23,144 nt of DNA. It comes from JAIBCL01 sp031411695 (GTDB lineage: Bacteria; Verrucomicrobiota; Verrucomicrobiia; Verrucomicrobiales; Verrucomicrobiaceae). The translations under genes were made by a program, and so were the position numbers. Under the pieces are notes generated by a model. That model ran no database searches, was not told where the DNA came from, and saw nothing but the letters and a program-made list of their open reading frames with translations. Location: contig JANOBO010000047.1 in NCBI GenBank assembly GCA_031411695.1, positions 1-23,144 on the forward strand, read 5' to 3'. Of the stretch, positions 1-7,524 are shown piece by piece. The stretch's first letter is position 1. Each line of letters opens with the position of its first letter.

Positions 1-582
1 TCCGCCGTGGGTTACCAGCCCACGCTCGCCGCTGAAATGGGCGCGATGCAGGAACGCATCACCTCCACGAAGAGCGGGTCGATCACCTCCTTCCAGGCCG
101 TTTACGTTCCTGCGGATGACCTTACCGACCCCGCTCCGGCCAACACCTTCGCCCACCTTGACTCCACTGTCGTGCTTGAGCGCTCTCTCGCCGAGCTGGG
201 CATCTACCCCGCAGTCGATCCTCTCTCCTCCGTGTCCAAGGCTCTCGCGCCCGACATCGTGGGCGAAGAGCACTACCGCGTCGCGCGCGGCGTGCAGCGC
301 GTGCTTCAGCGCTACAAGGATCTTCAAGACATCATCGCCATCCTCGGCATGGACGAGTTGAGCGATGACGACAAGCTCACTGTCTTCCGCGCCCGTAAAC
401 TTCAGCGTTTCCTCAGCCAGCCCTTCACCGTCGCCGAAATCTTCACCGGCACCAAAGGCGAGTATGTCTCCATCAAAGACACCGTCCGCGGCTTTGCCGA
501 GATCCTCGATGGCAAGCACGACAGCGTGCCGGAAGCCAACTTCTACATGAAGGGTGGGATCGACTCCGTGAAGAAAGAGTAG
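1..582 (+). CDS. atpD: F1F0 ATP synthase subunit beta, C-terminal part (5' truncated by window edge)
   Basis: This is the catalytic beta subunit of the F1 sector, which converts ADP and phosphate to ATP on the cytoplasmic face of the membrane. The gene enters the window already open (first codons read Ser-Ala-Val-Gly-Tyr-Gln-Pro), so only about 193 C-terminal residues are visible. They include the family's conserved GYQPTLAAEMG segment, the ITSTKSGSITSFQAVYVPADDLTDPAP stretch (residues about 18-45), a HLDSTVVLERS version of the usual HLDATTVLSR, and the C-terminal helical domain with the DELS motif followed by DKLTVFRARK and FLSQPF. The nucleotide-binding P-loop lies upstream of the window. 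atpC follows after 111 bases, the usual atpD-atpC order. Identification is certain; the real start is outside the window. Confidence 0.97.
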   Translation, partial: SAVGYQPTLAAEMGAMQERITSTKSGSITSFQAVYVPADDLTDPAPANTFAHLDSTVVLERSLAELGIYPAVDPLSSVSKALAPDIVGEEHYRVARGVQRVLQRYKDLQDIIAILGMDELSDDDKLTVFRARKLQRFLSQPFTVAEIFTGTKGEYVSIKDTVRGFAEILDGKHDSVPEANFYMKGGIDSVKKE

Positions 583-693
583 CTTCGCAATGACGAACGC
601 AGCATGACGACTGACGAATTCAATTCCGCTCCCGCCATGATCCGCCGCTCAACCATTCGTCCCTCGTCATTCGTCAATTAGGATTTTACCGCC
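583..693. repeat. Intergenic imperfect inverted repeat, TGACGAATGACGA family (copy 1)
   Basis: The spacer between atpD and atpC carries an imperfect inverted repeat. The left arm atgacgactgacga (604-617) pairs with tcgtcattcgtcaa (664-677), 12 of 14 positions matching, and further tgacga/cattcgt words lie on each side. A related spacer occurs at 9940-10083. An RNA hairpin here could modulate atpD/atpC stoichiometry, but that is inference. It has no T-run, so it is not a classical terminator. Confidence 0.6.
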
Positions 694-1110
694 ATGCCTC
701 TCCGCCTCGAAATAGTCACCCCCGAAGCCCGCATCTTCTCCGATGATGTGGACAGCGTCGTGCTTCCCGGTGCCGAGGGTGAGATGGGAGTGCTGTCCGC
801 GCACGCGAATCTCGTGACGACATTGAAGCCGGGAGAACTTGTTTACACGAAGGGTGGGAAGAGCACTCCGTTGGCCGTCGGTGAAGGCTTGGTTGAGGTC
901 ACGGGCACCACTACCCGTGTGCTCACCGACATGGCGATCGGCGTCGCCGACATCGACGAGAAAGCAGTCGAGGCCGCCCTCGAGCGCGCCAGACACGCCC
1001 TGGAAAACATCAAGCCCGGCACCGACAACGAAGAAGTCGCAGCCGTCACGGCCATGATCCAGCGCAGCGCCGCGCAGCTTCACGTGAAGCGGAAGCGCCA
1101 CACGCTGTAA
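694..1110 (+). CDS. atpC: F1F0 ATP synthase subunit epsilon
   Basis: Epsilon is the central-stalk subunit that couples rotation to catalysis and can inhibit ATP hydrolysis. The 138-residue length is normal for bacteria. Residues 1-85 form the N-terminal beta-sandwich: it starts MPLRLEIVTPEARIFSDDVD and has the family hallmark PGAEGEMGVLSAHANL at about 26-41. The rest is the C-terminal helical domain, rich in Glu, Ala and Arg (VEAALERARHAL). The ATG start fits this N-terminus exactly; an AGGA lies 10 bases upstream, the nearest thing to a Shine-Dalgarno in the window. As the last gene of the atp operon it is followed by a stem-loop at 1116-1134. Confidence 0.96.
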   Translation: MPLRLEIVTPEARIFSDDVDSVVLPGAEGEMGVLSAHANLVTTLKPGELVYTKGGKSTPLAVGEGLVEVTGTTTRVLTDMAIGVADIDEKAVEAALERARHALENIKPGTDNEEVAAVTAMIQRSAAQLHVKRKRHTL

Positions 1111-1115
1111 AGGGG

Positions 1116-1134
1116 TGCAACCGGCCCGGTTGCA
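1116..1134 (+). terminator. Stem-loop after atpC, possible weak terminator
   Basis: Six bases after the atpC stop there is a perfect 8-bp stem, tgcaaccg/cggttgca, with a 3-base loop. No T-run follows, so intrinsic termination would be weak; it may be an mRNA 3'-end stabiliser. The rest of the spacer to 1248 (including a second gggttgcac word near 1160) shows nothing else recognisable. Confidence 0.35.
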
Positions 1135-1248
1135 GCACAGAAGTGGCGCAGCCCGCAGGGTTGCACAGGCAAACAGACCCGGTCGCGGCCCCTCCAGCAT
1201 CGCGGATTTATCTTCGTGTCTTTCAGGAAGTGTCTTCGACTTAACTGC

Positions 1249-1278
1249 TTGACGCGCAGGATTCCGTTCAGGCAGAAT
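1249..1278 (+). promoter_or_regulatory. Candidate sigma-70-type promoter for the 1286 gene
   Basis: TTGACG (1249-1254) is separated by 18 bases from CAGAAT (1273-1278), matching 5 of 6 and 4 of 6 consensus bases. Transcription from it would start about 7 bases later, essentially at the ATG at 1286, implying a leaderless or nearly leaderless mRNA. It rests on sequence match alone. Confidence 0.3.
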
Positions 1279-1285
1279 CTCCCGC

Positions 1286-2569
1286 ATGAGAAGACTTGCC
1301 ACCGCCGCCGCAGCTCTCGCGCTGATCAGTGTCAGTTTGTTCTTCGGACTCAGGCTTGCGGATCGGGCACCGCAGTCACATGTCGCTGGAGCGGGGGCGA
1401 AACCAAGCTCAACGCAAGCTGCATCGACGCGCGCCGCAAAAACTCTGCTTCCCGCACCGGCAGCCGCTTTGGGCACCTCGTCCACAAATCAGGCGGCGAA
1501 CGCCGAAGAACACGATGCAATTGCCGACCAAGCCGAAATCGCGCGGTGCAAGCAGATCGACATTGAGCACATGACTTTGATCTACAAGGGCATCATGGCT
1601 TACCACAAAAAGTACGGTCACTATCCCGAGCAGCTCTCGCAGTTGGCGCCAGAGTTCGTGACCACCGATGTGCTCAGCAGCCCAAGGAAGAAGGCGGACG
1701 TGTCCAATGGCTCCTTCTCCGCAGAACACGCGGACCCTGGCGTCGCCAAGCCTTCGTATGCATTCGAGTTCAGCAACGTCGAGTTTCGCGACGGACGCAC
1801 CTTTGCCGAGATCAAGGAGATCCAACGAACGGAGTGGGGCGACGTGGTGCCGATGCTACGCTCCTTCGCTTACGACAAGGTCATCAACGTGAGCTGTCGG
1901 GGCGATGTGTATGAAACTCAGCTCAACTGGGAGTGGGACACCGCCACACTCGATCTCGCGGAGCAGTATGGCTGGGGTCCGGGGCTGACTGTTGGAGAGA
2001 TGGTCAAAGTGCGCGTGCTCAGGCCGGATGGTTCTCCTGCGGCGGGCGCCCAAGTGTGGGCGGACGGGCGCAACTATTCCTTCGATCTGCCCAATCGACC
2101 CTTTACTGCGGACGACGACGGGTGGGCGGCCATTCCCATCGGCGTTGACACAGATCGCACCGCGCTCGTGCTACGCGCCGAGGTGCCTGGCTATGCGTCT
2201 CCCACGAACCGCAGCGATCTTGGCGACCTGCCACAGGGACGCTCACTCACCCTCGCTCCATCGCAGCGCATCGGCGGCACTGCAATGTCCGCCGACGGCA
2301 GGTCGATGCCGCATGCGCGTGTGTTTCTTCAGCAGACAACCGCCCAAGGTGCGACTGCGGGATTCTCAAGCCCACCCATGATCAGCGTCGTCGCTGATGC
2401 GCAGGGGCGATGGTCGGCTCACGTGCATCCGGATGAGATCGCGGGTCTTGCGGCCATGATCGGTGAGCCGGCAGGCGCTCCTTTCAAGCACATCGGCGCG
2501 GGAGCACCGCTCAATGCATCTGCGGCGAAGGCCGGCAATGCAGTCGTGACGGAAGCGCGCACAAAGTGA
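1286..2569 (+). CDS. Exported/membrane-anchored protein with pseudopilin-G-like segment and carboxypeptidase-regulatory-like repeats, function unknown
   Basis: The 427-residue protein begins MRRLATAAAALALISVSLFF, an uncleaved signal anchor or signal peptide (hydrophobic 5-23), followed by an Ala/Ser/Thr-rich low-complexity stretch to about 75. Residues 88-125 (CKQIDIEHMTLIYKGIMAYH, then KYGHYPEQLSQLAPEFV) resemble the conserved region of type II secretion major pseudopilins, where YxxxxGxYP precedes a short loop, but the N-terminal GFTLIE prepilin motif is absent. From about residue 236 there are at least two beta-sandwich units beginning KVRVLRPDGSPAAGAQV and RIGGTAMSADGRSMPHARV, typical of carboxypeptidase regulatory-like/Ig-like modules of surface proteins. 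It is probably periplasmic or surface-located. It stands alone between atpC and the helicase gene; the product cannot be named more precisely. Confidence 0.75.
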   Translation: MRRLATAAAALALISVSLFFGLRLADRAPQSHVAGAGAKPSSTQAASTRAAKTLLPAPAAALGTSSTNQAANAEEHDAIADQAEIARCKQIDIEHMTLIYKGIMAYHKKYGHYPEQLSQLAPEFVTTDVLSSPRKKADVSNGSFSAEHADPGVAKPSYAFEFSNVEFRDGRTFAEIKEIQRTEWGDVVPMLRSFAYDKVINVSCRGDVYETQLNWEWDTATLDLAEQYGWGPGLTVGEMVKVRVLRPDGSPAAGAQVWADGRNYSFDLPNRPFTADDDGWAAIPIGVDTDRTALVLRAEVPGYASPTNRSDLGDLPQGRSLTLAPSQRIGGTAMSADGRSMPHARVFLQQTTAQGATAGFSSPPMISVVADAQGRWSAHVHPDEIAGLAAMIGEPAGAPFKHIGAGAPLNASAAKAGNAVVTEARTK

Positions 2570-2697
2570 GATGGCTGTCAGGCGGGCAACGGGATTGCGG
2601 CCACTCAGTCCGCCCTGCGGCCGCGTGCTCCTCGCTCAATGTGCCGCCGATGGCATACTGCCATTGACGAGATGGAGCCATCGCTCTACACGCACAC
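2570..2697. other. Intergenic spacer with small palindrome
   Basis: The spacer before the helicase gene holds a short perfect hairpin (atggca/tgccat, 2650-2664, 3-base loop). Nothing else is recognisable and no convincing promoter is visible. Confidence 0.4.
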
Positions 2698-5600
2698 ATG
2701 GATCTCACGGACAAATGGCTCGGCGACATTGCCGGCTGGCAGGTGCTCAAGTCGGCGAGAAGCCTGCTGGAGAGAGGTCTGGTCACGGAGGTGCGCCGTG
2801 AAGGTGACTCCCTGCGCGGCCTTGTCACGGAGGGGCCAAAGCGATTTCAATCCGGCCTGCTCATCCGCACACGGACAGATGTGACAAACCTCTGCACTTG
2901 TCCTGCATCAAGGAGCAGCGGCATCATGTGCGCACACTCGGTCGCCGTCGCCTTGGGCACCCTGCGGCCGGCCGCCACTCCTCCACCAGTCCGGCAAGCG
3001 CAACCTTCAAAGCACGAGTCGGAAACCCATGCTCTAAAAGCTGTGATCCCCGCGCCGCTGCCGCCGCCGGGACGCTTCACATTCTTCCTGCCCGACAATC
3101 TCCTCGACGCAACTTTCAAGGGACAGGCTGCTGTGTTCATGCGGTTCGAACCGGGCAGGGGAGAGGCATCCGATGGTGGCATCGCCGCGTGGTTGCGCAC
3201 TCAGGGACTGAAGCCAGGCACGATGCCGTTGATGCTCACACGCGGCGATCTTGCCAAGCTCTTTGTCGCCCTCGGCACGCATCATGGAGTGTTTTCAGGC
3301 AAGCCGTCGCAGGCCGCGCCTGCCGATGAGCAGCGGCTGGCGGTCATCGATGCACCGACCCGTCTGCCTGTGCTGGCGACCGAAGATGGCGACGATGTGA
3401 TTTTCTCCCTCGACAGCACTTCGGTGAAGCGCGTGGCAAATGAATGGTGCTTCTGTTCCGCCACGCGCACGTTCTTCGCGGTCGCATCGCCGAACGACGA
3501 CACGCGCCAGCTCATCAAAGGCATCTTTGAAGACAAGTCGGCATCGCGCCCGCTGTCCTGGCTGGTGAAGAATCGCGCGGCGCTCGATGAGGCGATGCAG
3601 TTGCGGCTCGCGGGCACGCATTTGTCGCTCTTGCATCTCGTGCCGTTGCCTTGCGAGTTCGAGCTGCAGCTCGATGGCTCCATGCAAGCGGTCGAGGTCA
3701 GACTCTTCGTCACGTTCAATCAGATGCGCTGGCTGGCGATGGACGGCACGCCTGACGAAGTGAATGGCGTCCGCTTTCCCCTTGATGCCACCGCTCACAT
3801 CGGCCGCTTCTACTCGCGAAACATGGAGCGCGAACGCGGAGCCACCGAGCGGCTGTTCGATCTCGGCTTCCAGCCGGTCAGCAGCACGATGTGGCGGATG
3901 CAAGGCGCGGACAAAGTCGCGCGCTTCTACGCCAGCGACCTGCCGCGCCTCCAACGCATCTTCAAGATCGACGAGTCCCAGCGCTGGCGCACGGCCACGC
4001 GCAGCGTGATGCGCGTGACGCCGAAGGTGCTGGAGCCGCAGGGCGAAGAGCCGAAGCAAGGCCACGACTGGCTCTCACTCGACATCGCCTACGAGGCGTC
4101 CGACGGCTTTCGCATCAGCCGCAGCGAGGTGATGCAGCTCATCCGCACTGGCCGGCGCGGCATGACCGGGAAGGACGGCAGGCAATACCTGCTCGACTCC
4201 GACGCCTGCGAGGAATTTGAAGAGAGCCTGCGCGATCTCGACAGCGTGATGACGCCCGACGGGGTTCGCGTGCGGGCGGACAAGGCGCAGTTTCTTTTCG
4301 CCGCTGATGACGAAACCTTCGCCGCGCGGCAAGCCGCGTCGTGGCAAAGCGAAGCGTGGATCAAAGAGCAGCTCCCGGATCTCGCGGTGCTGCTGCGGCC
4401 GTATCAGCTCGACGGCATCCGCTGGCTCGAAGCCTCCGCACGCGGCGCCAAGGCCGGCCTCCTCGCCGATGACATGGGCCTCGGCAAAACAATTCAAGCC
4501 ATCGCGTTGGTCAGGCTGCTCAGAGCCGAAGACGCGGAAACCGAAAAGCGCGGAGCCACTGAGTTGCCCAATCTCTCCGCGTCTCCCCCTCTCCCCCTCT
4601 CCCCGTCTTCCTCATCTCCCGCCCTCATCGTCTGCCCAAAGTCTCTCATCGCAAACTGGGAGCGCGAGTTCGAGCGCTTTGCTCCCACGCTCAAGGTGCT
4701 CGCGATTCACGGCGCGGATCGTCATGAGAACTTCGCGCGGCTCGCTGACTACGACGCCGTCATCACGACGTATCAGCTCGTCGTGCGCGACCTCGTGCAA
4801 CATCGCAAGCAGACATACGCCGCGCTGATTCTCGATGAAGCCTCGCAGATCCGAAATCCCGACACCGAAGCCGCAAAGGCCTTGCGCGCGGTGAACGCTG
4901 ACTGCCGCTTTGCTCTCACCGGAACGCCTGTGGAGAATGGCGTGCGCGATCTCTGGAGCATCTACCATTTCCTTCTGCCCGGCTATCTCGGCGGCAAGGA
5001 CAGTTTCAAGGAGCGCTTTGAGAAGCCGCTGAATAGCGGCGTCACCACGCCCGAAGCGCGCAAGACCTCGGAGCGACTGCGCAAGCTGGTGCGACCGTAC
5101 TTTCTGCGACGCACCAAGAAGGAGGTGCTCAAGGATTTGCCCGAGAAGATCGAGCAGGTGCTGTGGTGTGATCTCTCAAAGCCGCAGATGGAAGTGTATC
5201 GTCGCGTGCTCGAAGAAGGCCTCGCAGAAGTGCGCGATGCGCGCCGCCGCAGTGGTCAGGGGGGCGCGAAGATGACGATGTTCACCGTGCTGCTGCGCTT
5301 GCGCCAAGTGTGCTGCGATTTGCGCATGACCGGCATCAGCGAGACCACGCTCGCGCAGCTCAGCAGCGAAGACCTCAGCGGCAAGCTCGCCGTGTGGCGC
5401 GACCGACTTGACGAAATCATGGCCGGTGGCGGCAAGGTCATCGTCTTCAGCCAGTTCGTGAAGTTCCTGCATCTCCTGCGCGATGAGCTGGGCAAAGACA
5501 AGATCGACCACTGCTACCTCGACGGCCAAAGCAACGACCGCGGCGCGCAGGTGGACCGCTTTCAAACGGACGCCAGTGCGCGCGTGTTCCTCATCAGCCT

Positions 5601-5889
5601 CAAGGCCGGCGGTTACGGACTCAACCTCACCGCCGCCGATCACGTCATGCTCATGGATCCATGGTGGAATCCGGCGGTCGAAGCGCAGGCCATCGACCGA
5701 GCGCATCGACTGGGGCAGGAGCGGGTCGTCACCGCTTTGCGGCTCGTCACACGCGGGACGGTCGAGGAAAAAATCCTCAAGCTTCAGTCGCACAAGCGCG
5801 GCATCATCGAAGCCACGCTGGATGACGGCTCGCCGATGATGACCGGACTGACGGAAGAGGATTTGGAGCAAGTGTTGGAGGCGAGGTAG
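2698..5889 (+). CDS. SWIM zinc-finger SNF2-family DEAD/DEAH-like helicase
   Basis: A 1063-residue Swi2/Snf2 ATPase expected to translocate on double-stranded DNA and remodel protein-DNA complexes in the cytoplasm; bacterial relatives include RapA/HepA-type proteins. Residues 66-80 form a SWIM zinc finger (C66-x-C68-x9-C78-x-H80). Residues about 90-560 are the family's variable region. The RecA-like core starts at LRPYQLDGIRWL: motif I DDMGLGKT (591-598), motif II DEAS (713-716, instead of the commoner DEAQ/DEAH), motif III LTGTPVENG, then FLRRTKKEVLKDLPEK. The second RecA lobe has VIVFSQFVKFL, LKAGGYGLNLTAADHV, DPWWNPAVEAQ and motif VI QAIDRAHRLGQ (about 997-1007). Motifs I and Ia are separated by an unusual Ser/Pro-rich insert (about 609-641). 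The start is the first ATG giving the complete SWIM region; there is no Shine-Dalgarno. No nuclease or methylase partner is adjacent, so a defence role is not supported. Confidence 0.93.
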   Translation: MDLTDKWLGDIAGWQVLKSARSLLERGLVTEVRREGDSLRGLVTEGPKRFQSGLLIRTRTDVTNLCTCPASRSSGIMCAHSVAVALGTLRPAATPPPVRQAQPSKHESETHALKAVIPAPLPPPGRFTFFLPDNLLDATFKGQAAVFMRFEPGRGEASDGGIAAWLRTQGLKPGTMPLMLTRGDLAKLFVALGTHHGVFSGKPSQAAPADEQRLAVIDAPTRLPVLATEDGDDVIFSLDSTSVKRVANEWCFCSATRTFFAVASPNDDTRQLIKGIFEDKSASRPLSWLVKNRAALDEAMQLRLAGTHLSLLHLVPLPCEFELQLDGSMQAVEVRLFVTFNQMRWLAMDGTPDEVNGVRFPLDATAHIGRFYSRNMERERGATERLFDLGFQPVSSTMWRMQGADKVARFYASDLPRLQRIFKIDESQRWRTATRSVMRVTPKVLEPQGEEPKQGHDWLSLDIAYEASDGFRISRSEVMQLIRTGRRGMTGKDGRQYLLDSDACEEFEESLRDLDSVMTPDGVRVRADKAQFLFAADDETFAARQAASWQSEAWIKEQLPDLAVLLRPYQLDGIRWLEASARGAKAGLLADDMGLGKTIQAIALVRLLRAEDAETEKRGATELPNLSASPPLPLSPSSSSPALIVCPKSLIANWEREFERFAPTLKVLAIHGADRHENFARLADYDAVITTYQLVVRDLVQHRKQTYAALILDEASQIRNPDTEAAKALRAVNADCRFALTGTPVENGVRDLWSIYHFLLPGYLGGKDSFKERFEKPLNSGVTTPEARKTSERLRKLVRPYFLRRTKKEVLKDLPEKIEQVLWCDLSKPQMEVYRRVLEEGLAEVRDARRRSGQGGAKMTMFTVLLRLRQVCCDLRMTGISETTLAQLSSEDLSGKLAVWRDRLDEIMAGGGKVIVFSQFVKFLHLLRDELGKDKIDHCYLDGQSNDRGAQVDRFQTDASARVFLISLKAGGYGLNLTAADHVMLMDPWWNPAVEAQAIDRAHRLGQERVVTALRLVTRGTVEEKILKLQSHKRGIIEATLDDGSPMMTGLTEEDLEQVLEAR
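4531..4620 (+). repeat. Repeat-like C/T-rich insert inside the SNF2 gene
   Basis: Within the helicase gene, an 8-bp inverted repeat (gacgcgga 4531-4538, tccgcgtc 4576-4583) is followed by tandem CTCCCC units (about 4584-4606) and more C/T-rich sequence to 4620. It is translated in frame as a Glu/Lys then Ser/Pro/Leu-rich loop between motifs I and Ia. The composition looks like intergenic repeat DNA rather than the surrounding coding sequence. Confidence 0.6.
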
Positions 5890-5924
5890 TGGTGCAATGC
5901 AGCAGTGCTGATGAATGTGCAGCT

Positions 5925-5971
5925 AGGGCTTCCAGCCGTTGGCCGCTGATTCAGTCAGGGCTGGAAGCCCT
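5925..5971. repeat. Perfect 13-bp inverted repeat downstream of the SNF2 gene
   Basis: agggcttccagcc (5925-5937) and ggctggaagccct (5959-5971) are exact reverse complements with a 21-base loop. It lies in the 139-base spacer between the helicase and the pyruvyl-transferase-like gene. There is no T-run, so it is a REP-like palindrome or mRNA 3'-end structure rather than a standard terminator. Confidence 0.75.
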
Positions 5972-6028
5972 GACTACGCCCTGTCAGATTCGTTGCCTGA
6001 TCGTCGCACTTCCGTACGTTGCCACCCC

Positions 6029-7312
6029 ATGACCCAGATCTTGCCGCCATCCAGTCGCCGCCGTTTTCTAATCACAGCTTCATCAGCGTCGCTGATTTCA
6101 GTCTTGCGCGCGCAGACGCCGCAGCCCCGTCGCATTCTGCTGAGATCATCCTGGCAGACGGTGAACATCGGCGACATCGCACACACGCCTGGCGTGCTTG
6201 CGTTGCTGGAGAAGCATCTGCCAGATGTCGAAGTGCGGCTTTGGCCGAGCAAGGTGGACAATGGTGTGGAGGAGATGTTGCTGAGGCGCTTCCCGAAGCT
6301 TGAGATCGTCAAGGGCCCGCAGGCACTGAAGAGCGCGTTTCGCGATTGCGATTTTCTTCTGCACGGCTCCGGCCCCTCGCTTGTGGCGGAGAAGGATGTG
6401 GTGAGGTGGAGCAAGGAAACGGGGAAGCCATACGGCGTGTATGGCATCACGCTGCCATCGACCAGCTCCACCGCGACAAAGGCCACGCCAGACGGCGTCA
6501 TCTCGAAAACCGTCGAGGTGCTGAGCGGCGGAAAGTTCGCCTTCTTCCGCGACTCCGTTTCACTCCAGCTCGCAAAGGACAAAGGCTGCGCCTGCCCTAT
6601 CATGGAGTTCGGACCCGACGGCGCCTTCGCCACCGACCTGCGCGATGACGACAAGGCCGTCGCCTTTCTCAAAGAGCAAGGATTGGAGGAAGGGAAGTTC
6701 CTCTGCTGCATCCCGCGCCTGCGTTACACGCCCTACTGGACCATTCCGGAGAAGAAGGCCGCGATGGACCAGACGAAACATGCGCGCAACGAGGCGATGA
6801 AGGAGCACGATCTCGGGCCGCTGCGCGAGGCCATCGTCGAGGTCATCCGACAGACTGCGATGAAGGTGCTGATTTGTCCCGAGGACCAGACGCAGATGAC
6901 TGTGGGCAAGGAGATGCTCTTCGACAAACTGCCCGAAGACGTGAAGGCGAAAGCCGTGTGGCGTCCGAACTACTGGCTCACAGGCGAAGCGCTCAGCACC
7001 TATGTGCGCAGCGCCGGACTCTTCGGCGCTGAGATGCACAGCCCCATCATGTGCATTGGCAACGGCATCCCCGCCATCGTCTGCCGCTGGGCCGAGCAGA
7101 CGAGCAAAGGCATGATGTGGCGCGACATCGGTCTCGACGACTGGCTCTTCGATCTCGACAAGGAGGACGAACTCAAGCGCGTCGTCCCCGCCGTGATCGC
7201 CATGGCCAAAGATCCCGCCGCCGCGAAAGCCAAGGCGGCCAAGGCGCGTGAGTTCGTCGAAAAGCGTCAGCGCGAGACGATGGCGGTGGTGAAGACGACT
7301 GCGAATGCGTAG
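6029..7312 (+). CDS. Polysaccharide pyruvyl transferase family protein with Tat signal peptide
   Basis: Members of this family move a pyruvyl group from phosphoenolpyruvate onto sugars as ketals in exopolysaccharides and cell-wall polymers; more distant members have unknown substrates. The 427-residue product has the N-terminal family motif NIGDIAHTPGVLALLEKHLP (about 46-65) and the C-terminal block HSPIMCIGNGIPAIVCRW followed by a Trp-rich WRDIGLDDWLFDL, typical of the PS_pyruv_trans fold. The ATG at 6029 is preferred over an upstream in-frame TTG at 5939 because it opens directly on a twin-arginine signal: SRRRFLI at 9-15, then a short hydrophobic stretch and LRA-Q as a possible cleavage site near 28. 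No SD is present. Export through Tat is unusual for this family, so the biochemical role is uncertain. Inverted repeats flank the gene on both sides. Confidence 0.85.
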   Translation: MTQILPPSSRRRFLITASSASLISVLRAQTPQPRRILLRSSWQTVNIGDIAHTPGVLALLEKHLPDVEVRLWPSKVDNGVEEMLLRRFPKLEIVKGPQALKSAFRDCDFLLHGSGPSLVAEKDVVRWSKETGKPYGVYGITLPSTSSTATKATPDGVISKTVEVLSGGKFAFFRDSVSLQLAKDKGCACPIMEFGPDGAFATDLRDDDKAVAFLKEQGLEEGKFLCCIPRLRYTPYWTIPEKKAAMDQTKHARNEAMKEHDLGPLREAIVEVIRQTAMKVLICPEDQTQMTVGKEMLFDKLPEDVKAKAVWRPNYWLTGEALSTYVRSAGLFGAEMHSPIMCIGNGIPAIVCRWAEQTSKGMMWRDIGLDDWLFDLDKEDELKRVVPAVIAMAKDPAAAKAKAAKAREFVEKRQRETMAVVKTTANA

Positions 7313-7408
7313 AACGATCCTTCGAGGTCGTGCATCCGTCGCGTGGGCTTCGAGTCCGTGTCCATTCCGCGTGCGTTTTTCGAAATCGATCCGGAAGGAT
7401 CGTTCTAC
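7309..7408. repeat. 15-bp perfect inverted repeat overlapping the stop codon, with alternative local hairpin
   Basis: gtagaacgatccttc (7309-7323) contains the TAG stop of the preceding gene (7310-7312) and is the exact reverse complement of gaaggatcgttctac (7394-7408). The right arm also overlaps a local hairpin, cgatcc (7387-7392)/ggatcg (7397-7402) with a GGAA loop, so the two structures exclude each other. A third small hairpin (tccgcc 7442-7447, ggcgga 7457-7462) follows. The spacer 7313-7524 has no other recognised content. Confidence 0.7.
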
Positions 7409-7524
7409 TACCTGCTGAATTCCCGCGCAGACATTCCTTGCTCCGCCGTCGTGAAAGGCGGAAAGAACACAGTTATCGCCCCCGTCCAGTTCCCTCTCAC
7501 ACACCGTTCATTTTACAGCTCTCC

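Noticed and set aside
667..1485. 272-codon minus-strand frame over atpC
   Set aside because: Antisense shadow of atpC with no domain content.
4584..4620. Possible frameshift in the CTCCCC tract of the SNF2 gene
   Set aside because: The frame is continuous and conserved helicase motifs occur in the same frame on both sides.
2698..5889. Possible defence-island helicase (DISARM/Druantia-like or BREX-like)
   Set aside because: No nuclease, methylase, phospholipase or other defence partner is adjacent; SWIM-SNF2 proteins are common stand-alone genes.
5939..6028. Upstream TTG extension of the pyruvyl-transferase-like gene
   Set aside because: It starts in the loop of the inverted repeat and would bury the Tat signal 30 residues inside the protein.
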